64,000 nt of DNA from Haematobia irritans. Its lineage: Eukaryota > Arthropoda > Insecta > Diptera > Muscidae. The DNA is taken from assembly GCF_050003625.1 (NCBI RefSeq), contig NC_134398.1, positions 21,301,274 to 21,365,273 on the forward strand, written 5' to 3'. The notes under the pieces were generated by a model. It had not been told where the DNA came from. It did no database searches and saw only the letters and a list, made by a program, of their open reading frames with translations. Positions 10,901 to 19,900 of this stretch are shown piece after piece. The translations under genes were made by a program, and so were the position numbers. The stretch's first letter is position 1; each line of letters opens with the position of its first letter.

Positions 10901-13900
10901 AAATTGTGTGATATTTTCCCAGCTAAATAATTTTTATATTTTTTATAATTTTTAATGCATTCCAAAAGCTTGATTGAAACATTTTCCCTCGAATATTTTC
11001 AAAAAGTATTGATTTTTCTATAATGGATTTGTCATTTTTGTGGCAAAATTTGAATAATTTGTACTACTTTATTTATTCTTACTCTTTTTTTAAACTAGTT
11101 GAAATAAAGAAAACAAAAAATTACGTATTAAAATATGAAAAAATTAAGTAAAAAAACTTCCTGTGTAGTTAAAATAATTAATTTCTTTGTGGAAGTGCTT
11201 TTAAAGTTGTGCCTTTAGAACAACTCCCATATTTTTTTTGCTGGGAAAAGTGTGAATCTACTTTAAGTTGCTTTATTATAAATTAATTGTCGAGTTATTT
11301 TGATGTCTAATTTTTTATTAATTTTTATGAAATAAAATATTAATTGAAGTTATAAGTTCAGTCTATACATTTTTAGCTAGGGGGCTATAGCCCCCCCTAG
11401 GAAGATTGTCTAGCTACGCTAATGATGGGGGCTATATATAATTATGGGCCGATATGGACTAATTTTTGCTTGGTTGTTAGGGACCATATACCAACACCAT
11501 GTACCAAATTTCAGCCGGATCGGATGAAATTTGCTTCTCTTAGAGGCTCCGCAAGCCAAATTTGGGGGTCCGTTTATATGGGGGCTATACGTAAAAGTGG
11601 ACCAATATGGCCCATTTGCAATACCATTCGACCTACATCAATAACAACTACTTGTGCCAAGTTTCAAGTCGATAGCTTGTTTCGTTCGGAAGTTAGCGTG
11701 AAGTTAGCGTGAAAATTTTGTCACACTTTGTTTTTAAAGAAAATTTTGTTTCTATAGAAAATTATGTCAAAATTTTATTTCTATAAAAAATTTTATCAAC
11801 ATTTTATTTCTATAGAAAGTTTTGTCAAAATTTTATTTCTATAGAAAAAATGTTTTCAAAATGTTATTTCGATAGAAAAAATGTTTTCACAATGTTATTT
11901 CAATAGAAAAAATGTTTTCAAAATTTTATTTCTATAGAAAAATTTTGTAAAAATTTTATTTCTATAAGAAATTTTGTTAACATTTTATGTCTAAAGAAAA
12001 TTTTATCAACATTTTATTTCTATAGAAAATTTTGTCAACATTTTATTTCTATAGAAAATTTTGTCAAAATTTTATTTCTATAGAAAATTTTATCAACATT
12101 TTATTTCTAAAAAAAAATGTTTTCAAAATGTTATTTCGATAGAAAAAATGTTTTCAAAATGTTATTTCTATAGAAAATATGTTTTCAAAATTTTATTTCT
12201 ATAGAAAAATTTTGTAAAAATTTTATTTCTATAAAAAATTTTGTTAACATTTTATTTCTATAGAAAATTTTTTCAACATTTTATTTCTATAGAAAATGTT
12301 GCCAACATTTTATTTCTATAGAAAATTTTGTCAAAATTTTATTTCTATAAAAAAATTTTGTCAAAATTTTATTTCTATAGGAAATTTTGTCAAATTTTAT
12401 TTTTAAAGAAAATTTAGTTTCTATAGAAAAATTTGTCAGCATTTTATTTCTATACAAAATTTTGTACCTCTTAGTTTGAGAGGAATATTTTGCAAAATCT
12501 ACCAATACATGAAGAATTCTACCAATCTACCATACAAAAAAATCCACCATTTTTGGTAGAATTCTACCAACTGTGGGAACCATGAAGACAACCCACGTTC
12601 CTAAATAGAAGTGAGTATGCATTAGCATTACTTTCGTTACACTTTTTCAAATATTCTGTTGAAGGGGCATTTTCAATGTTCAACATAATTAAAATCAAAG
12701 TAAGAAATCGTATGTTAACTTCAACAGCGAATTTAATATTTGTTTATTTTTCTGTTTTTATGAGCCGAATTTTCACTTACATTCTTTTTTTAATTTCACT
12801 TAAAACATTTGTTCGACCTATTTTCACATAACAAAACAGAAACAAAAACTTGTATACTAACGTGATCATATGGGAGCCACCGTGGTGCAATGGTTAGCAT
12901 GCCCGCCTTGCATACACAAGGTCGTGGGTTCGATTCCTGCTACGACCGAACACCAAAAAGTTTTTCGGCGGTGGATTATCCCACCTCAGTAATGCTGGTG
13001 ACATTTCTGAGGGTTTCAAAGCTTCTCTAAGTGGTTTCACTGGAATGTGGAACGCCGTTCGGACTCGGCTATAAAAAGGAGGTCCCTTGTCATTGAGCTT
13101 AACATGGAATCGGGCAGCACTCAGTGATAAGAGAGAAGTTCACCAATGTGGTATCACAATGGACTGAATAGTCTAAGTGAGCCTGATACATCGGGCTGCC
13201 ACATAACCTAACCTAACCTAACCTAACGTGATCATTTAACATTATTATTCCAGAAGGTAAATACAATCTTGACGGTCAATCGTCCTAGTCATAGAAATAC
13301 AACATTTTCGGCAAGTAGTCCAAGCTTTGGTAACGCTTTTGCTCCAACCACCTTTAGAAACAATACAGTCCAGGTAATTAATTCCGTTATTTTATACAAT
13401 TTCACATAATTTTGTATTCTATTCATTAGAAACCGTCTACATTCTCCAAAGGCTCTATTTACAATGTACCCAAAGGACGCAATGAAACCACAACAGTTCG
13501 AGCGAAATCTACCGTCCTGAACAGTACACCCTTTAAGGTATTTGGCAATTGAATTGCATCCCTATTAAAATAAATGAATAAATTTTGATTTACAGATTGC
13601 TGGTCAAAATTTCACTAAAAATGGATTTGATAAAGTAAATAACAAGCATTTTAAAAAGCCTGCAATCAACACTGGCCGAAATTTGGTAAGCTTATTTGTT
13701 TATTACCAGAGATGGTTTGTCGTAAACTATAATTTATTAGACAATAATACGTCGTAAAATACTTACGGTACGGTCACACTGGGCAAATATTTAACAGAAA
13801 TCCAAAAAGAATTTGTCACCATACCCAAACCAGCAAACATTTTAGCTCATATTGGATATATAACATCAGAATAGGAGTATTTTCCTAAAACTATATCCAG

Positions 13901-16900
13901 ACATTTCAAAAATGTCCCTGGAAAAAAGTTTGACACTCATTTTTGTCAAATATTTTTAACAGTTTTTTTTTTTTATTTTCTCACAAAATTAATTAGTCTA
14001 TTATGCTTGTTAAATAAATATATTCGGTAGGTTCTAAAAACTTCGATTCGTCGGTTTCTTGATGATCGTCATCTGATAGTAGATTTGATTCGTTTGGATC
14101 AGTTCTTTGATGATTGGCAGTTGATGAAAATTAAGTTCGTGGATGATCGGTAGTCGATGACAATGTCGGATCGTAGAGATTCGGTAGTTGATGAGAAATT
14201 CATTTCGCACATAATCGAAATGAAAAATTCTGTTCGTCGATGATCTGTAGAGGTGAGAAATTCGGTTCGTTGATGAGGACTTTGATTAGTTAATGAAGAA
14301 TTCGGTTTGTAGGTGATCGGTGATTTAGGAGAACTTCGGTTTGTAGATAGTCGGAGACAGTTGCATTCGTTGATAGGTGGATGATTAGTCTGTGCTAAGC
14401 AGTTCGGTTTGTTGATAATTGGGAAGTCGTGTATTAAGACGTGTCGATAATGTATCAGCTTCGGTATCGGCAATGGTGTGATCGGTTCTAGTATTACTGA
14501 CGACGGTCATGCAAACTGATTTACTAGCCTGTCTACGAGCGAAGTCTCAGTGGTGGAACTGTGGGTCCAAAGGTCTCAGTGGTGAACCTATAGGCCCGAA
14601 TGTCTCAGTGGTGGAACTGAAGCCTCGAATTTTTCAGTGGTTGAACTGTGGGCCCGAAGTTCTTAATGGTAGAATTGTAAATCCGAAGGTCTCAGTGGTG
14701 GAACTATAGGCCCAAAGGTCTCAATGGCAGAATTGTAGGCCTGAAGTTCTCAATGGTGGAATTGTAGCCCAGAAGGTTTCAGTAGTGGAACTGTGGGATC
14801 GAAAGTCTCAGTAGTGGAACTGTGGCCCCGTTCATAGCCCAGAAGGTTTCAGTAGGGGGATCGAAAGTCTCAGTAGTCGAACTGCGGCCCGAACATCGCA
14901 GTGGTGGAACTGTTGACTCGAATATCGCAGTGGTGGAACTGTTAAACCGATGATCCCAGTGGTGGTGACCAGAAAGTCTCAGTGGAGGGACTGTAGACCC
15001 AAAGGTTTCAGGGATGCAAGTGTCGGCTCGAAGGTCTAAGTGGTGGAACTGTTGACCCGAAGATCGCAGTGGTGTTGACCCGAAAATCTCAGTGGAGGAA
15101 CTGTAGACCCGAAGGTTTCTGGGATGCAAGTATGGGCTCGAAGGTCTAAGTGGTGGAACTATAGGCCCGAAGGTTTCAGTGGGGGAACTATAGGTCCGAA
15201 GGTCTCAGTGGTGGAACTGTGGGCTCGAAAGTTTCAGTGGGGGAACTATAGGTCCGAAAGTCTCAGTGGTGGAACTGTGGGCTCGAAGGTCTCAGTGGTG
15301 GAACTGTAGACCCAAAGGTCTCAATGATAGTATTGTAGGCCCGAAGGTCTCAGTGGTGGAACTGTAGCCCAGAAGGTTTCAGTAGTGGAACTATGGGATC
15401 GAAAGTCTCAGTAGTGCAACTGTGGCCCCGAACATCGCAGTGGTGAAACTGGTGACCCGATGATCGCAGTGGTGTTGACCTGAAAATCTCAGTGGAGGAA
15501 CTGTAGTTCCGAAGGTGTCAGGTATGCAAGGTGGGCTCGAAGGTCTCAGTGGTGGAACTGTAGACTCGAAGGTTTCAGTGGGGGAACTATAGGTCCGAAG
15601 TTCTCAGTGGTGGAACTGTGGGCTCGAAAGTTTCAGTGGGGGAACTATAGGTCCGAAAGTCTCAATAGTGGAACTGTGGGCTCGAAGGTCTCAGTGGTGG
15701 AACTGTAGGCCCAAAGGTCTCAATGATAGAATTGTAGGCCCGAAGGTCTCAGTGGTGGAACTACAGCCCAGAAGGTTTCAGTAGTGGAACTGTGGGATCG
15801 AAAGTCTCAGTAGTGGAACTGTGGCCCAGAACATAGCCCAGAAGGTTTCAGTAGTGGAACTGTGGGATCGAAAGTCTCAGTAGTGGAACTGTTGACTCGA
15901 ATATCGCAGTGGTGGAACTGGTGACCCGATGATCGCAGTGGTGTTGACCCGAAAATCTCAGTAGAGGAACTGTAGTTCCAAAGGTGTCAGGTGTGGGCTC
16001 GAAGGTCTCAGTGGTGGAACTGTAGACTCGAAGGTTTCAGTGGGGAACTATAGGTCCGAAGTTCTCAGTGGTGGAACTGTGGGCTCGAAAGTTACAGTGG
16101 GGGAACTATAAGTCCGAATATCTCAGTGGTAGAACTATGTGTTCGAAGGTCTCAGTGGTGGAACTGTAGCCCAGAAGGTTTCAGTAGTGATACTGTGGGA
16201 TCGAAGGTCTCAGTAGTGGAACTGTGGCCCTGAAGATCGCAGTGGTGGAACTGTTGACACGAAGATGGCAGTGGTGTTGACCAGAAAGTCTGAGTGGAGG
16301 AACTGTAGATCCAAAGGTGTCAGGGATGCAAGTGTGTGCTCGAAGTTCTCAGTGGTGGAACTGTAGCCCAGAAGGTTTCAGTAGTGGAACTGTGGCCCCG
16401 AAGATCGCAGTGGTGGAACTGTTGACCCGAAGATCGCAGTGGTGTTGACCAGAAAGTCCCAGTGGAGGAACTGTAGATCCAAAGGTTTCAGGGATGCAAG
16501 TGTGGGCTCGCAGGTCTCAGTGGAGGAACTGTAGGCCCGAAGGTATCAGTGGGAGAACTATGGGTCAGAAGGTCTCAGTGGTGGAACTTTGGTCTCGTAG
16601 GTCTCAGCGGTGGAATTGTGGGACCGAAAGTCTCAGTTGGGAAACTGTAGGCCCAATGGTCTCAGTGTTGGCACTGTGGGACCGAAGGTCTCAGTTGTGG
16701 AACTTTGGCCCCGAATATCGCAGTGGTGGAACTGTGGGCCCGAATATCGTAGTGGTGGAACTTTTGACACGAAGATCTCTGTGGAGGAACTGTATGTCCG
16801 AAGATTTCAGGGATGCGACTGTGGGCTCGAAGGCCTCAGTGCTGGAAATGTAGGCCCGAAGATTTCAGTATGTGGCCTTTCCAAAATGCTGTGGGAAATA

Positions 16901-19900
16901 CATGGCACGACATTTTTTTATTGGCATGCAAACGAGTGATTTAGACTTAGTGCCCGCAAAGGACAAGGTTGTAGTTTGATTCCATGCATACATTGTTTGG
17001 AAAACAAACTTTTGATTTGGAATGTCGTCCAATTTTCTGATGCTAATAGTTTTGGTTTTTGACCATCGAATACATTTTTATGACATATATATTTTTCTAA
17101 ATATTTCAGACATTATTTTCAAACATGAATCAAACATTTACCCCAGCGATTGTATCGAGGAATCCTCTTCCAAGTGCCATTACAAAGGTTAATCGAACCT
17201 TGAACTCTGCGGTACCGTGGAACAACTCAGTAAATGGCACAGCTAATCGAACATTTACTCCAGCAGTCGTATTGAAGAATCCTTTACCTACGGGCATTAC
17301 AAAAGTTAACCACACCTTGAATTCCGCAGTACCTTGGAACAACACATCAAATGTAAATATGAATAGATCAGAGAATGAAGCCAAACAGCGTATGACGGCG
17401 AAGTTTTTTTTTTCATCAGCGGCGGCGAGTGAGCCCGCATAAAATCGTATACTCGGTGACTCGATAAAATAATTTATTGCAAACTATCGTAGGATATTTG
17501 TACAACGTTATCTAGTCTGCTTTAAGAAAATACAGCCGAATACATTTTTTTCTACTTAACAAAAGTAGTCGACGAAGGTTAAAGCAAGCTTCGGCGGCTT
17601 CATTCTCTTGAAAATATATATCTAAGTGATTCCTAATTGCTTTCGATTTTTTAGAATACAACGAGAAACGCTAATCGCCAGACACCAGGATCGCAAACTA
17701 CCATTTCCAACAATGTAGGTATTGAAAGTATTGTTTTTTTTTTTAATAATTATGATTAATTACAGTTTCACATATCTGTCGGCAATGATAATGGTCCCAA
17801 TGGAGGTTTAGATGCACCAATCAGTGGTTACCCCACACAGGTATGATTAGATATGGGGCAACTAGAGTTACCATTGTGCCACTTTAGTGACAATTTTTTT
17901 TTACTTTTGACAAGCGTTGATGGTTAGGTTAGGTTATGTGGCAGCCCGATGTATCAGGCTCACTTAGACTATTCAGTCCATTGTGATACCACAGTGGTGA
18001 ACTTCTCTCTTATCACTGAGTGCTGCCCGATTCCATGTTAAGCTCAATGACAAGGGACCTCCTTTTTATAGCCGAGTCCGAACGGCGTTCCACATTCCAG
18101 TGAAACCACTTAGAGAAGCTTTGAAACCCTCAGAAATGTCACCAGTATTACTGAGGTGGGATAATCCACAAGCGTTGATACTTTTGTGCCAGTGTTTTGT
18201 TGTGCCTCTAAAAGTCATACCATTTTCATTTTTGTGCCACCTGTTTCCCATGTTGTTGGGCCACTTTTTCATGAATTCCTTGCTTATGAAATATTTTTCG
18301 AAAATTTTGATTCCTGATCCCTTTTAATTTACAGCTTGAGTCCATTTACCTTCTGAAACCAACGTGTTATCTAGGGGAAAAATTGTGACTCCTGAAAATA
18401 TGCAAAGAAGTTTTACTTTATTGCGCAAACGGGGGTTCTCCCATGAATGAAAAAATAATTTGAAAAGAATGTGACCTCATAACTCCAAAAATAACGAGCA
18501 AAATTCAATTAATTCGTATTTTTATACCCTCCACCATAGGATGGGAGTTTATAAACTTTGTCATTCCGTTTGTAACACATCGAAATACTGCTCTAAGACC
18601 CCATAGGTTAGGTTAGGTTAGGTGGCAGCCCGATGTATCAGGCCCACTTAGACTATTCAGTCCATTGTGATACCACATTGGTGAAATTCTCTCTTATCAC
18701 TGAGTGCTGCCCGATTCCATGTTAAGCTCAATGACAAGGGACCTCCTTTTTATAGCCGTGTCCGAATGGCGTTCCATAAAGTACATATATTCTGGGTCGT
18801 GGTGAAATTCTGAGTCGATCTAAGCATGTCCGTCCGTTCGTCTGTTGAAATCACTCTAACTTCCGAACAAAACAAGCTATCGACTTGAAACTTGTCACAA
18901 GTAGTTGTTATTGATGTAGGTCGGATGATATTGCAAATGGGCCATATCGGTACACTTTTACGTATAGTCCACATATAAACGGACCCCCAGATATGGCTTG
19001 CGGAGCCTTTAAGAGAAGCATATCTCATCCGATCCGGCTGAAATTTGGCACATGGTGTTAGTATACGGTCTCAAACAACCATTCAAAAATTGATCCATAT
19101 CGGTCTACACATATGTATAGCCCCCATATAAACCGATCCCCAGATTTGGCTTGCGGAGCCTCTAAGAGGAGCAAATTTCATCCTACCCGACAGAAATTTG
19201 GTAGGTGGTGTTAGTATATGGTCTCTAATAACCAAGAAAAAATTGATCCATATCGGTCCATAATTATATATAGTCCCCATATAAACCGATCCCCAGATTT
19301 AACCTCCGTAGGCTCTTGGAAGAGCAAATTTCATCCGATCCGGTTGAAATTTGGTACGTGGTATTAGTATATTGTCTTTAACAGCCATGAAAAAATTTGT
19401 CCATAATCATATATACCCCCATATAAATCGATTCCCAGATTGGGTTTTGAAACCTATTGGAGGAGAAAATTTCATCCGATTCAGTTGAAATTTTGTGTTT
19501 TGTATATTGGTCCATATCGGTTCATAATTGTATATAGCCCCCATATAAAGTGACCCCCATATTTCAATTCTGGCTCTCTAATTGCCGCGCAAAAGTCCAT
19601 ATAGGTTCGTAATTATTTGTAGACTATTTATTTATATATACCTTTTGTGTCCAATATTAACACGTATGGACTAACTTACAACTTAGAAGACGATGTTAGG
19701 ATGTTTTAAGATACCTTGCCATCGGTAAGTATTACCACAACCCAAGTAATTTGATTGCGGATGACAGTCTTTAAAGGGTGATACGGTCAAAATTTGGTCA
19801 AGGGAAAACGCGTGTAAATCGGTGAAATCGTTTATTTAAAAAATCAAATTAAATTTCTTTTTCTAGTTCAATTAGTATAAAATTCAGGAAAAATATTCAG

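Noticed and set aside
9687..12505. Frames with VYMGAIYNYGPIW-like or RPHINRSPDL-like repeats
   Set aside because: They are translations of family 2 repeat units, appear in mirrored form on the opposite strand, and recur in every copy with frame breaks.
12880..12950. tRNA gene at the head of each SINE
   Set aside because: A and B boxes are present, but the acceptor stem does not pair, the anticodon loop has the wrong size and the same head recurs at dispersed insertions.
13205..13230. (CCTAA)n as telomeric TTAGG repeat
   Set aside because: Runs are only 3-5 units, always at SINE 3' ends and inside target duplications. Flies lack TTAGG telomeres.
14099..15309. Frames of 60-124 codons on both strands across the minisatellite region
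   Set aside because: They follow the repeat period on both strands, lie in an intron and show no splice-consistent exon pattern.
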